A DNA stretch of 64,000 nucleotides from an uncultured Erysipelotrichaceae bacterium. GTDB lineage: Bacteria > Bacillota_I > Bacilli_A > Erysipelotrichales > Erysipelotrichaceae. The DNA lies in assembly GCA_902793635.1 (NCBI GenBank), contig CADBEA010000003.1:22957-86956 (forward strand), in the 5' to 3' direction. Positions 36,723-45,743 of the stretch are shown one piece after another. The notes under the pieces are model-generated. The model worked only from the letters and a program-made list of their open reading frames with translations, was not told where the DNA came from and searched no databases. Position 1 is the first letter of the stretch; each line of letters opens with the position of its first letter. The translations under genes were made by a program, and so were the position numbers.

Positions 36723-37427
36723 TCAGCTGCGGATCGTAAAACCATTGAAGGATATGCCGGCCTTGTCCATCTCGTGGATGATCCTGTCTCTTGCCTTGAC
36801 CTGATCTTCAGTCAGATTACTGCCGGCGAACAGGGCGAACAGCCGGCACTCGTTGCCGATCAGATACGGCAATGCCCAGATCGGATCGTCAAGATGAATG
36901 CCGAGATCCTCGTCCGGCTCCACTTCGATCGTTCCTGTCAGGAACGGTCCCTTGATACCGGTGATCCGCATGTCATATTCGTTCACTGTCTGATCCACCA
37001 CGATACCGGTCAGCACGATGTCCGGATAGTACGGATCACGCAGTCCGTCGAGCCGCGGATCCCTGCGAGTCATCAGCAGGTCATCGTCCGTTCCGGCGTC
37101 CCTTCTTTCCATCCATGGTGTGTTTTTCTGGATCATTTCATAGGTGGGTTCGGCAATGCGGGCGGTTTTGTCAAAAACCTGATCGATCGAGAACACCCCC
37201 AGCATTTCCGGTTTTTCCAGTCCGTTCGTGCAGTTTTCCCAGGAAGAGCCGACGGAAAGAACGTTGAATTCCAGCAGGCCGTCTCTTGCGCAGTAGGAAG
37301 AACACAGCGCAAAACAGTCATCATCATGAATCTCGATCTGATCCTTGAGTTCCTCGGTCAGATCATCCGCTTCAATGGTCATGAACTGATGGTAATAATC
37401 TGTAAACCTGTATTCACCGACTTTCAT
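36723..37427 (-). CDS. Unknown soluble protein paired with the CpXC gene
   Basis: 234 residues, acidic, no signal peptide or membrane helix. It has mixed alpha/beta character with conserved-looking segments such as FALCSSYCARDGLLEFNVL (two Cys close together) and LPYLIGNECRLFALFAG near 190. It is first of the two-gene CpXC operon. The family was not recognised; a DUF of the SMI1/DUF4026 style is conceivable but unsupported. Confidence 0.65.
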   Translation of the reverse strand: MKVGEYRFTDYYHQFMTIEADDLTEELKDQIEIHDDDCFALCSSYCARDGLLEFNVLSVGSSWENCTNGLEKPEMLGVFSIDQVFDKTARIAEPTYEMIQKNTPWMERRDAGTDDDLLMTRRDPRLDGLRDPYYPDIVLTGIVVDQTVNEYDMRITGIKGPFLTGTIEVEPDEDLGIHLDDPIWALPYLIGNECRLFALFAGSNLTEDQVKARDRIIHEMDKAGISFNGFTIRS

Positions 37428-37504
37428 ATAACCCTTCCCTGTGTGGATATTTTACACTATAATGCCGTCTTCAGTACAGATGATGCCTTTTGGACGAAAG
37501 AAGT

Positions 37505-37526
37505 AAAAAAGCTCCCGTAGGGAGCT
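37505..37526 (-). terminator. Terminator after the BI-1 gene
   Basis: AGCTCCC / GGGAGCT with a three-base loop and six T on the minus strand, just after the stop. Confidence 0.85.
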
Positions 37527-37533
37527 CGTCCGA

Positions 37534-38253
37534 TTAACGGCGTGATTTGCTGTTGCCGAGAATTCTCAGGATGTACAGCAGAATGTTGATGAAGTCCAGA
37601 TAGAGCTGGAAGGCAGAATAGACTGCCAGGTTGCCCTGGATCTTCTCATCCGGTACATAGTAGTACTGCTTGATCTTCTGCATATCGAACGCGGTCAGAC
37701 CAAGGAATACGATCAGTCCGGCATAGCCGATCAGAAGACTGCCGCGCAGAGCCGGAATGAAGATACCGAGTACGGAAACGATCACGACGGCCAGCAGAGC
37801 ACCGAACAGCAGTCCGGTGAAGCGGCTCAGATCAACGCTTGTCGTATGGCCGATAATGGCGCAGCTGATAAACAGCACGGCTGCGAACAGGAAGGCTGTT
37901 CCCAGTGTGTCAATGCTGTAGGCGGCCGGCAGTACCGAGAAGGTAATACCGGTAATTGCCGAGTAGACAAAGAACAGAATGTACAGTGTTGTCGTATTGA
38001 ACTTTGTCAGACCTGTTCCCATGGCAATCGCGATACCAAACTGAATGATCAGCGGGACAAAGATCATGAAGGTGTTGCCGAAGAAGATATTGGCCAGGAT
38101 GCCGCCGTTCATCAGGGAATTGTATCCCAGGAAGGCAACGACCGCTGTCAGGGCCACACCCAGACCCATGATCGTAAATACTCTTGTAATATAGGCATTA
38201 ATGGAAATGCCGTTCTGTGCATAAATATTTTCAGGACGATTGAATTCACTCAT
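37534..38253 (-). CDS. BI-1 / YccA / Bax1-inhibitor family membrane protein
   Basis: 239 residues with seven hydrophobic helices after a short soluble start. Family marks are VFTIMGLGVALTA in helix 1, the middle FVYSAITGITFSVL, and the C-terminal YSAFQLYLDFINILLYILRILG, which carries the conserved Asp. Bacterial members form pH-sensitive calcium leak channels or modulate membrane proteases (family knowledge). It stands alone and ends in a terminator. Confidence 0.9.
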   Translation of the reverse strand: MSEFNRPENIYAQNGISINAYITRVFTIMGLGVALTAVVAFLGYNSLMNGGILANIFFGNTFMIFVPLIIQFGIAIAMGTGLTKFNTTTLYILFFVYSAITGITFSVLPAAYSIDTLGTAFLFAAVLFISCAIIGHTTSVDLSRFTGLLFGALLAVVIVSVLGIFIPALRGSLLIGYAGLIVFLGLTAFDMQKIKQYYYVPDEKIQGNLAVYSAFQLYLDFINILLYILRILGNSKSRR

Positions 38254-38315
38254 CTCAATTTACCTGCCTTTCTTTACCGATATAATAATATATCCATTTG
38301 ACCAAAAGTCAATCA

Positions 38316-38849
38316 TCACGCCGTCAGTTCATTGTTCAGCCAGGCGGTCACGATACTGTTCACTTTTCCGGCTGATGTCACCGGCAGTTCTTCCGGAACG
38401 GAATGGCCTTTGGTATAGATTTTCAGGATGCCGTCGTCGGAACTCAGCTTCTTCTGTTCGACCTCCGCTTTGGCGATGATCTCTCTTGTCCAGAGGCGGT
38501 AATCGAAGCCGCTGTGATGAACCAGCCAGTCTTCGCCAAGCAGCACTTCATCGGAAACCTTCCGGAAATGAGTGTTCTCAAAACGGCTGTTTGTCGTTGT
38601 TTCCAAAGCCTGGATACGGCGGCTGACCCCGCGGGTGCGGCTGTTGGCGATAAAGAGATTGACCAGAATGGACGTGATCATTACCGCGCCCCATACAACC
38701 AGGGACAGGGTCATAAAAGAACTGTAGTTCCCGCTGACCAGCACGGCGGCCATCAAAGCCAGACCGACCAGACAGCCGATGATGATACCCACCAGGAAAC
38801 CGTTCACCCTGTTCACACTCGCAATTTTCTTCAGATATGACTGCTGCAT
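38316..38849 (-). CDS. Unknown protein with two N-terminal membrane helices
   Basis: 177 residues from the ATG at 38849, supported by AGAGG eight bases upstream; the GTG at 38858 is too close to that site. Two helices (about 15-37 and 44-66) are followed by a basic stretch and a soluble domain with LGEDWLVHHSGFDYRLWTREII. Its first 19 bases overlap the end of miaA in another frame, so it is translated with the mutL-miaA operon. No family recognised. Confidence 0.65.
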   Translation of the reverse strand: MQQSYLKKIASVNRVNGFLVGIIIGCLVGLALMAAVLVSGNYSSFMTLSLVVWGAVMITSILVNLFIANSRTRGVSRRIQALETTTNSRFENTHFRKVSDEVLLGEDWLVHHSGFDYRLWTREIIAKAEVEQKKLSSDDGILKIYTKGHSVPEELPVTSAGKVNSIVTAWLNNELTA

Positions 38850-39742
38850 TTCATCCACCTCTCAACTTCCGTAAGGATCCGCTTTTCCTCTTCGGGATCC
38901 GTCACATCATACCAGTGCACCGGCATCTGGTGATTGAACCAGGTATACTGCCGTTTGGCGAACTGGCGGGAATGTTTCTTGATTTCCTCTTTGACTTCCT
39001 CCCGGTCTGACTGGCCTTCGAAATAGGCCTGCCATTCCCGGTAGCCGATGCCCTTCATACTCTGATGCGCGAAGGTCACACCGTTATGAAGAAGGGTTCT
39101 GACCTCTTCTTCCAGACCGGCTTCAAACATCATGTCCACCCGCCGGCTGATTCTTTCATATAATACTTCTCTTGGCATTGTACAGCCAATAATGAAGGCA
39201 TCATATATCATTTCGTGATTCTGTTCGTCTTCGATCTCACTCTGCGGCCGGCCGCTGCGTCTGAGGATCGTCAGACTTCTGAGCAGACGCCGCCGGTTGT
39301 TGACGTGGATCTTCTCCGCCTGCACCGGATCGTTCTCCTTTAGCATGGCATACAGTTCTTCATTGGTCAGACTTTCCAGCTGGGGATCGGCGGAAGGTCC
39401 TTCTTCCTCACGGAATACATAATCATACAGGCAGCTCTTCAGATAGAGACCGGTGCCGCCGCAGATGATCTTCATCCTGTCACTTTCGTCGATGATTTCC
39501 CTGGCCATCGTCTGGAAATCCCGGACGCTGTATTCTTCCGTCGGTGAGAGGATATCGATCAGATAATGACGGATGCCGTGCGTCTCTTCCTCTGTCACCT
39601 TGCCGGAGCCGATGTTCATACCGCGGTATACCTGGATCGAGTCACCGCTGATGATTTCACAGCCGTATTTCTCCGCCAGTCGGACCGACAGAGCCGTTTT
39701 TCCCGACGCAGTTGGTCCGGCGATGACGAGAACCTTCTTCAT
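38831..39742 (-). CDS. miaA: tRNA dimethylallyltransferase MiaA
   Basis: 303 residues. The P-loop is AGPTASGKTAL, followed by ISGDSIQVYRGMNIGS, which contacts the isoprenoid substrate. GGTGLYLKS and the tRNA-binding DMMFEAGLEEEV and AKRQYTWFNHQ blocks are in place. It adds a dimethylallyl group to A37 of tRNAs reading U-starting codons. It overlaps mutL by four bases, a common mutL-miaA arrangement. Confidence 0.95.
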   Translation of the reverse strand: MKKVLVIAGPTASGKTALSVRLAEKYGCEIISGDSIQVYRGMNIGSGKVTEEETHGIRHYLIDILSPTEEYSVRDFQTMAREIIDESDRMKIICGGTGLYLKSCLYDYVFREEEGPSADPQLESLTNEELYAMLKENDPVQAEKIHVNNRRRLLRSLTILRRSGRPQSEIEDEQNHEMIYDAFIIGCTMPREVLYERISRRVDMMFEAGLEEEVRTLLHNGVTFAHQSMKGIGYREWQAYFEGQSDREEVKEEIKKHSRQFAKRQYTWFNHQMPVHWYDVTDPEEEKRILTEVERWMKCSSHI

Positions 39743-41574
39743 CGCAGGAACTCCTTTGTCAGTTCCTTTTCATCGAGCGTGATAAACGTCGGCCGGCCAT
39801 GCGGACAATGGTACGGATTCTCACACAGAGAAAGCTGTCTGACCACTTCCTGCATCTCCGCCATTGTCAGATGCCGGTTGAAACGGATGGAATGATGACA
39901 GGCCATTGTGGCAATCTTCTTTTTCTCCATCCTTGTATAACGGCTTTCCCGCTCATTGCGGAACTGATCGATAATATCTTCCAGAAACGGCTGTTCCTCG
40001 AGATCCTTCATCCAGGCAGGGACCTGACGGACAATGAATGTATCCGTGCCGAACGGTTCAAATGTCACATGCAGATCGGCGGCCGCCAGATTGATTTCAT
40101 CGGCTCGGCGCACCAGATCAGCACCGGCATGAACAGTCAGCGGCACCAGGCATTCCATCATGATCGGATTCTGATTCAGTTTCTGGCAGTATTCTTCGTA
40201 ATGAACCCGCTCCTGGGCGGCGTGCTGGTCAATGATGACAAGGCCGTCCTTTACCGCGCAGAGAATGAATTTCTCATGAAGCTGGCCGATCACATCCATA
40301 TGCGGAAAGGTCTGTTTTTCCGGTTTATACTCCGGTACACTTTCCTGCACTTCAAACTGCTGCAGAAGTTTCTGATCTTCTTCCGCTTCTTTCCGGATCT
40401 CTTTCTGCACATCCTCCGGCAATACACTTACCGCTGCTGGTTTTTCCTGCTGCGCCTCAAACAGTTCATTGCGGGCTTTTTCTTCCTTCGCCTTTTTCTG
40501 ATCGGCTTCATAGATCAGAGCGTCGGTGTCAAAAGAGAGCGGCTCGTAGTAATCTGTCCGGGCTGATTTGATTTCCGCGGCCGGGGCAAGAAGCGTGCCC
40601 TTCAGGGCTTTGCGCACTTCGTCACGGATCAGATACTCCAGCTGATTTTCTTTGGACAGACGTACTTCCCATTTGGACGGATGTACGTTGACATCCAGCA
40701 GATGGGGATCCATATGAATATTCAGGACACACATCGGATAGCGGCCTTTGACGATAAAGTCTTCATAGCCGTCCTGAATGGCTTTATACAAACGGTAGGT
40801 TCTGACCATGCGGCCGTTCAGAAAGACGTGCATCATACTGCGCGAAGCACGTGTCAGGGATGGCTTGATCAGATAACCGTCCACTTCGTAGTCATAATCG
40901 CTGAACTGCACCGGAATGGCATTCTCGACGGCTGCGCGGCCGCACACCTGGAAGATCACTTCCAGCAGATCACCCTGGCCGGTCGTCATAAAGGTTTCCC
41001 GGCCGTCACTGTACAGGTGGAACGAGATACCGGGATTGGACAGCGCGAAACTGCTGACGACATTCTGAATCAAAGAGGCTTCATAGGCACTGCTGCGCAT
41101 ATGCTTCAGACGGGCCGGCGTCTGATAGAACAGTCCCTCGACCGTGATCTCGGTTCCCTGATTGCAGGGATACGGTCCGGCGGAAACCGTCTTTCCGTAT
41201 TCGATCACGATACGGGTCGCGTCCGTGCCGTCCGAAGTGGTCAGTGTCAGTTTGGAAACACTGGCAATTGAAGGCAGAGCCTCGCCACGGAAGCCCAGGG
41301 TATGGATCGCCCACAGATCATTCTGACTGGCGATCTTGGACGTCGCATGCCGGCGGAAAGCCATCTCGGCATCTTCACTGTCCATACCAATACCGTTATC
41401 GGTAACGGTCAGTTTCTGAATGCCGCCTTCTTCGATACTGATATCGATCCGCGGCGCCTTCGCGTCAATCGCATTTTCCACAAGTTCTTTCACAACACCC
41501 ATCGGCCGTTCCACGACCTCACCGGCCGCGATCATATTCGCCGTCTGGGCATCAAGCTGTCTGATTCTTCCCAT
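39739..41574 (-). CDS. mutL: DNA mismatch repair protein MutL
   Basis: 611 residues. The GHKL ATPase N-terminus has ELVENAIDA, DNGIGMD and GFRGEALPSIASV. A charged linker spans about 345-420. The C-terminal dimer domain has the endonuclease motif DQHAAQERVHYE and the metal-site motifs ACHHSIR and CPHGRP. It is therefore a nicking MutL as in Gram-positives without MutH. It nicks the new strand in mismatch repair. No mutS gene lies next to it in this window. Confidence 0.96.
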   Translation of the reverse strand: MGRIRQLDAQTANMIAAGEVVERPMGVVKELVENAIDAKAPRIDISIEEGGIQKLTVTDNGIGMDSEDAEMAFRRHATSKIASQNDLWAIHTLGFRGEALPSIASVSKLTLTTSDGTDATRIVIEYGKTVSAGPYPCNQGTEITVEGLFYQTPARLKHMRSSAYEASLIQNVVSSFALSNPGISFHLYSDGRETFMTTGQGDLLEVIFQVCGRAAVENAIPVQFSDYDYEVDGYLIKPSLTRASRSMMHVFLNGRMVRTYRLYKAIQDGYEDFIVKGRYPMCVLNIHMDPHLLDVNVHPSKWEVRLSKENQLEYLIRDEVRKALKGTLLAPAAEIKSARTDYYEPLSFDTDALIYEADQKKAKEEKARNELFEAQQEKPAAVSVLPEDVQKEIRKEAEEDQKLLQQFEVQESVPEYKPEKQTFPHMDVIGQLHEKFILCAVKDGLVIIDQHAAQERVHYEEYCQKLNQNPIMMECLVPLTVHAGADLVRRADEINLAAADLHVTFEPFGTDTFIVRQVPAWMKDLEEQPFLEDIIDQFRNERESRYTRMEKKKIATMACHHSIRFNRHLTMAEMQEVVRQLSLCENPYHCPHGRPTFITLDEKELTKEFLR

Positions 41575-41592
41575 ATCGTTTCACCTTGTCAA

Positions 41593-41598
41593 ATTATA
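41593..41598 (-). promoter_or_regulatory. -10 box of the mutL-miaA operon
   Basis: TATAAT (41598-41593) lies 19 bases before the ATG with AAGGTGA as ribosome site. No convincing -35 was seen. Confidence 0.55.
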
Positions 41599-41631
41599 CA
41601 ACAGAATGTCCTTCTTTCCGCCTTCAGACAG

Positions 41632-41661
41632 TAAAAAGCCGCTCTTTCTCGAGAACGGCTT
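41632..41661 (-). terminator. Terminator of the Rpn-like gene
   Basis: AAGCCG / CGGCTT with TTTT on the minus strand; the stop codon overlaps the stem. Confidence 0.65.
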
Positions 41662-42286
41662 ACGCTTCTTCTGCTTCATCGCGTTTTTCCAGATACAGCA
41701 GCTTCCACTCTTCATTGCCTTTGATCTGCTGCAGAGCGGCTTCGATCTTTTCACACAGTTCTCCTGCCGCAATGCCCTCCCGGAAATAACGCAGCACTTC
41801 CTGCTCTTTTATATCGTCGGCTTTCTGTTTTTCGTGCAGTGAGAGAAGCACGCCGCAGATGATCCAGTCTTCCCCGGTACATGGGGCGAAGTCTTTGCTG
41901 TTGAGGGTGATGCGCAGTATCGGATTTTCACAGGTAAAAGGATCATTGCGGCAGACTGTCAGATTCAGTGTCCTGTGATGTCCTTTGTTCCGGATACCGG
42001 TGCCCGGACACGGCTCATCCGTCAGTTCCTGAATATAATCGAGACACAGCTGCACCTTTCCCTGTCTGCCTTCTGCCTCCGCTCTCAGACACGGGTCGTC
42101 GGTTTCCAGCAGATCGGCCAGCGTGGAATACATCCGGGTGATCCGCTTCAGTTCCTCATTCGGAAAAAACAGGTTCATCACATCCAGCAGTAACTCCGGA
42201 TATTCATAAAAACAGAGTGCGAACAGAAACGGTTCACGGATATCCGCTCCTTCCCAGACTTTTTCCCGGGTATGTAATTGTTTCAT
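41660..42286 (-). CDS. Degenerate Rpn / PD-(D/E)XK transposase-like protein
   Basis: 208 residues from the ATG at 42286 (MKQLHTR), chosen because GGGAG lies before it and the upstream codon at 42304 is TTG. The N-terminal part (FLFALCFYEYPELLLDVMN) and the C-terminal helix (LCEKIEAALQQIKGNEEWKLLYL) resemble the ends of Firmicute Rpn-family nucleases. The middle does not show a clear D-(D/E)XK motif. It may be an inactive relative or an unrelated helical protein. Confidence 0.45.
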   Translation of the reverse strand: MKQLHTREKVWEGADIREPFLFALCFYEYPELLLDVMNLFFPNEELKRITRMYSTLADLLETDDPCLRAEAEGRQGKVQLCLDYIQELTDEPCPGTGIRNKGHHRTLNLTVCRNDPFTCENPILRITLNSKDFAPCTGEDWIICGVLLSLHEKQKADDIKEQEVLRYFREGIAAGELCEKIEAALQQIKGNEEWKLLYLEKRDEAEEA

Positions 42287-42347
42287 GAAAAAATCTCCCT
42301 TCAATGGTTATTTAGGGAGATTCTTTCTGTTTTCCGCAATTTTATGA

Positions 42348-43781
42348 TTATTTACTTCTGGCCAGCACTTCTTTCAAGGTGTCCAGAGCTCTGTCGAATG
42401 ATTCCAGATTCAGTTTTTCCTGCGGCGTATGGGCGCCTTCAGCCACCGGTCCGTAGGTAATGATGTCCATATCCTTGACCAGACCGGCGAAGTGTCCGCA
42501 TTCCAGACCGCCGTGTGCCGCTTCTTCCTTCAGGTCAATGCCGCGCTCCTTCAGGACTTCCCGCAGAACACCGCGCAGTTCGGAATGTTCCTTGAAAGCC
42601 CAGCCGGCATAACGGTCAGGCATCTCAAATTTCACACCGAGAACTTCCGCCAGCACCTGCAGATGACCGATCATATCGTCAGTATGAGCTGCCAGGGCAC
42701 TGCGCAGAAGATCTTCGATCACGATTTCATCTTCTTTTGTCGTGACGACACCGGCATTCAGCGAAGAGGCTGTCAGGCCTTCGATTGCCATGGAGCGGTG
42801 CTGGAAGCCGTTGATCATCAGATAGAGATAATTCAGGAAACGGTCACCGTCTGCTTTGACAATGCGCTTTTCACATGTTGCTTCTTCGAGTTCGGTACGG
42901 AAGCCGGCATCACTGAATTCCAGTTCTTCCTTGATCTTGTTTGTGCTGACCGCGATGGCTTCCTGCAGAACTCTCAGATCGGTATTACTGACAAAGAAGG
43001 CATCTGCTTCACGCGGAATGGCATTGAATTTCAGACCGCCGTTGAAGGAAACCAGCTGTACGTCAATGCCCTGCATCTGCAGTTCTTTCAGGACTCTTGC
43101 CAGCAATGTGTTGGCATTGCCGAGTTCGAGGTGAATCAGACCGCCGGAGTGACCGCCCTTCAGACCTCTGACACCAAGCCGGTAAGCTTTCTGATCGTTG
43201 GCTTCCCAGCGGATCGGGCAGCGGATAATTCCGGTCGCGCCGCCGGCTGAACTGACTGTCGTGCGGACTTCACCGCCGCCGTCCAGATTGATCAGCTTTT
43301 TGCCGTGCAGATCTTCCGCTTTCAGGTTGGCCGCGCCGAGCAGACCGATTTCTTCCATCGATGTGAAGATGCAGGAAAGCGGCGGATGCTTGAGACTCTT
43401 GTCTTCCAGGATCGCCAGCATATATGACACACCGTAGCCGTCGTCAGCACCCAGTGTCGTACCGCGGGCTTTCAGCCAGCCGTCTTCCACATACAGATCC
43501 AGGGGATCCTTTTCAAAATCATGTTCCACATCCTTGTTCTTTTCGCAGACCATGTCAATGTGAGCCTGCAGGATGATCGGCGCACTGTTTTCATATCCTT
43601 CTGAAGCAGGCTTGTCGATAATGACGTTGTATACGTCATCCTGCTTGTACCAGAGACCCTGCTCCTTCGCAAAGGAAACCAGATAGTCACTGATCGCCTT
43701 TTCGTTCCGGGATCCGCGGGGAATCTGGGAAATCTCATTAAAGTAGTAACAATGCCGTTTGTTCAGATCAAAATCCATCAT
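42348..43781 (-). CDS. pepD: PepD-type aminoacyl-histidine dipeptidase (M20)
   Basis: 477 residues, the usual PepD length. Metal ligands and catalytic residues are visible: QAHIDMV, LGADDGYG (bridging Asp), SMEEIGLLGA (catalytic Glu pair) and the late HGGLECG. It cleaves Xaa-His and other dipeptides in the cytosol. AAAGG precedes the ATG at 43781; a second ATG follows directly. It is 16 bases behind the phosphoesterase gene, which suggests co-transcription. Confidence 0.93.
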   Translation of the reverse strand: MMDFDLNKRHCYYFNEISQIPRGSRNEKAISDYLVSFAKEQGLWYKQDDVYNVIIDKPASEGYENSAPIILQAHIDMVCEKNKDVEHDFEKDPLDLYVEDGWLKARGTTLGADDGYGVSYMLAILEDKSLKHPPLSCIFTSMEEIGLLGAANLKAEDLHGKKLINLDGGGEVRTTVSSAGGATGIIRCPIRWEANDQKAYRLGVRGLKGGHSGGLIHLELGNANTLLARVLKELQMQGIDVQLVSFNGGLKFNAIPREADAFFVSNTDLRVLQEAIAVSTNKIKEELEFSDAGFRTELEEATCEKRIVKADGDRFLNYLYLMINGFQHRSMAIEGLTASSLNAGVVTTKEDEIVIEDLLRSALAAHTDDMIGHLQVLAEVLGVKFEMPDRYAGWAFKEHSELRGVLREVLKERGIDLKEEAAHGGLECGHFAGLVKDMDIITYGPVAEGAHTPQEKLNLESFDRALDTLKEVLARSK

Positions 43782-43797
43782 ATTTACCCTTTCCTTT

Positions 43798-44340
43798 TTA
43801 TAGAGAAGACAGCCATTTCAGCAGTCTGTCCAGCCAGCTGTTTCCGTCAGTCGTGTTCTTTCCCTGATAAGTCATCGGCACAGCCTGCACATCCTGACCG
43901 GTGATATGCACCAGCATATAGGATGGTCTGGTTCCGTCCCGGTTATGCCAGATCGATCCCGGATTCAGCATCCGGATACCGTCCACCGTGACATCAGCGC
44001 AGGTGTGAACATGGCCGAAGAAGACAAGATCGCAGTGATTTTCCCGGGCGTGGGCTGCCATCGGGTCATAGTGGAAATAGGACAGAAAGTCCATATGTCC
44101 ATGACAGACATAGATCCTATGGCCGGCGATTTCCAGCACCAGATGATCCGGCACTTTCCCTTCCAGGGCGAAATCATGATTGCCGCGGACGCAGATAAAA
44201 CCTTCCAGTTCTCCGTATGTCATTGCCGAATCCCCGCAATGCACGAAATAATCATAGTCCGCGTACATGGTCTTCAGATAACGCAGTGCCTGTCTGTCGC
44301 CATGATTGTCACTCACTAAAACGATCCTGACTGTATCCAT
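43798..44340 (-). CDS. YfcE/MJ0936-type metallophosphoesterase
   Basis: 180 residues. The dimetal motifs are VSDNHGD, HCGDSAM, VRGNHDF, VCHGHMD and FGHVHTCA, followed by NPGSIWHNRDGTRPSYM, as in YfcE-like phosphodiesterases. No signal peptide. Substrates of the family are phosphodiesters in vitro; the cellular role is open. It is followed closely by pepD. Confidence 0.9.
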   Translation of the reverse strand: MDTVRIVLVSDNHGDRQALRYLKTMYADYDYFVHCGDSAMTYGELEGFICVRGNHDFALEGKVPDHLVLEIAGHRIYVCHGHMDFLSYFHYDPMAAHARENHCDLVFFGHVHTCADVTVDGIRMLNPGSIWHNRDGTRPSYMLVHITGQDVQAVPMTYQGKNTTDGNSWLDRLLKWLSSL

Positions 44341-44358
44341 AGTGTGATTATACGCTAA

Positions 44359-44976
44359 TTACATAATAAAGTGGGTGCGGGCGCCGCGTTCTCTCTCCGG
44401 CATGCCGGATGCCTCTTTCTGTACGGCAATGGCCTTCATCAGGAAGGTCATGTTGTGGGCGAGGTTGCGGACTGTCTGCAGACCTTCTTCGTCTTTATAG
44501 ACATCTTCACCGGTGAAGCCGTGGACGTCGTTCCAGTAGGAACTCGGCACTGTCGGCATACCGCTGATGCCGAAGAACTGATTCAGCGCTTCAAAGGTTG
44601 CTGAATTGCCGCCGCGCCGGCAGGAGACAATGCTGGCAGCCGCCTTCATCCGCAGATCACAGGTGCAGCTGTAGAACAGTCTCTGCATAAAGGACAGCAC
44701 AGTTCCGTTCGGGTTGCCGTAATAAACCGGACTGCCGACGATCAGACCGTCTGCTTCTGCCAGTTTTTCAGCTGCTTCATTGACGGCATCATCAAAGACG
44801 CATCTGCCTGCCTCGTGGCAATGACCGCAGGCGATACAGCCGCGGATATCCTTGTTGCCGATATGCAGAATTTCACACTCGACACCTTCTTTTTCAAACA
44901 CTTTGGTAGCTTCCTGCAGGGCTGTGCTGATACAGCCTTTCGGATCAGGACTGCCGTTGATCATCAATACTTTCAT
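44359..44976 (-). CDS. NADPH-dependent FMN reductase / iron-sulfur flavoprotein-like
   Basis: 205 residues with a flavodoxin fold: INGSPDPKGCISTAL holds the FMN phosphate and GSPVYYGNPNGTV the ring. CIACGHCHEAGRC contains a Cys cluster like that of iron-sulfur flavoproteins, near residue 48. GGNSATFEALNQFF follows. It probably reduces quinones, nitro compounds or metals. GAGGAGG precedes the ATG. It lies 18 bases upstream of the phosphoesterase gene. Confidence 0.88.
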   Translation of the reverse strand: MKVLMINGSPDPKGCISTALQEATKVFEKEGVECEILHIGNKDIRGCIACGHCHEAGRCVFDDAVNEAAEKLAEADGLIVGSPVYYGNPNGTVLSFMQRLFYSCTCDLRMKAAASIVSCRRGGNSATFEALNQFFGISGMPTVPSSYWNDVHGFTGEDVYKDEEGLQTVRNLAHNMTFLMKAIAVQKEASGMPERERGARTHFIM

Positions 44977-45031
44977 GCTGGATCCTCCTCAGTTTTTCTG
45001 TTGATTATCATTATAAAACAACCGCCGCAAA

Positions 45032-45062
45032 GAAAAAGATATGTGCCTTTACAGCACATATC
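45032..45062 (-). terminator. Terminator after the DUF4352-like lipoprotein
   Basis: GATATGTGC / GCACATATC with a seven-base loop and TTTTTC on the minus strand. Confidence 0.85.
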
Positions 45063-45073
45063 CTGATTGTTAA

Positions 45074-45646
45074 TTATTTGCCTTCTTCTTCAGCCGGAGC
45101 TGTTTCACCTTCTGCTGGTGCTGTTTCCTCGCCGCCGATTTTGAAGGATACGGTATAAATATCACCCTCTACCGGTTCCTGGCTGTCGCCTTCCGTGTAG
45201 TAGTCCTGGGTTTTCAGACCGAAACTTGTTGTTTCCGGCGGCACCGCGAAGATCAGTTCACCGGACTTGGAGCCTTCCGGCTGCAGTTCATACTTGGCCG
45301 GCATCTGTCTGTCACTCAGCTGGGTCGTATCATACATTGTGATCGGATAATCGTAATCCTTCTCACCGTCTCCCCATGTGATGTAGAAGTCAGCGTCCGT
45401 CATGGTAATCGGATTCTTGCCGCTGTTGGTTACTGTGACATCGACAACCAGCAGTTTATATCCGTCATGGCCGAGCATTCCCGCCATCTCGTCTTCCAGG
45501 CGCGCGTTCGTTACGGTGTAGTCGAAGAACATTGTGGATAATGTATCTCCGGTCGTCCCTTCCAGCGTCTTTGCCTGTTCTTTTCCGCAGCCTGCCAGGG
45601 ACAATGCCAGAAGTCCCGCCGCTGCAGCAGCTAATACTTTTTTCAT
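45074..45646 (-). CDS. DUF4352-like lipoprotein
   Basis: 190 residues. The lipobox is LSLAGC (Cys at about 20). The mature domain looks like an immunoglobulin-like DUF4352/DUF5067 sandwich, with VDVTVTNSGKNPITMTDADFYI and LIFAVPPETTSFGL. A low-complexity tail of APAEGETAPAEEEGK closes the protein. It is anchored outside the membrane; no enzymatic role is visible. It follows the HTH/TPR gene on the same strand after 97 bases. Confidence 0.8.
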   Translation of the reverse strand: MKKVLAAAAAGLLALSLAGCGKEQAKTLEGTTGDTLSTMFFDYTVTNARLEDEMAGMLGHDGYKLLVVDVTVTNSGKNPITMTDADFYITWGDGEKDYDYPITMYDTTQLSDRQMPAKYELQPEGSKSGELIFAVPPETTSFGLKTQDYYTEGDSQEPVEGDIYTVSFKIGGEETAPAEGETAPAEEEGK

Positions 45647-45743
45647 ATTCTTCCCCTCACCAATACCAGTATGATAACATTTTTCTACTTAAACTGAAGG
45701 ACTGTTTTCAGGTTAAACCGGAAAAACAGCCTTTTTATATGCC

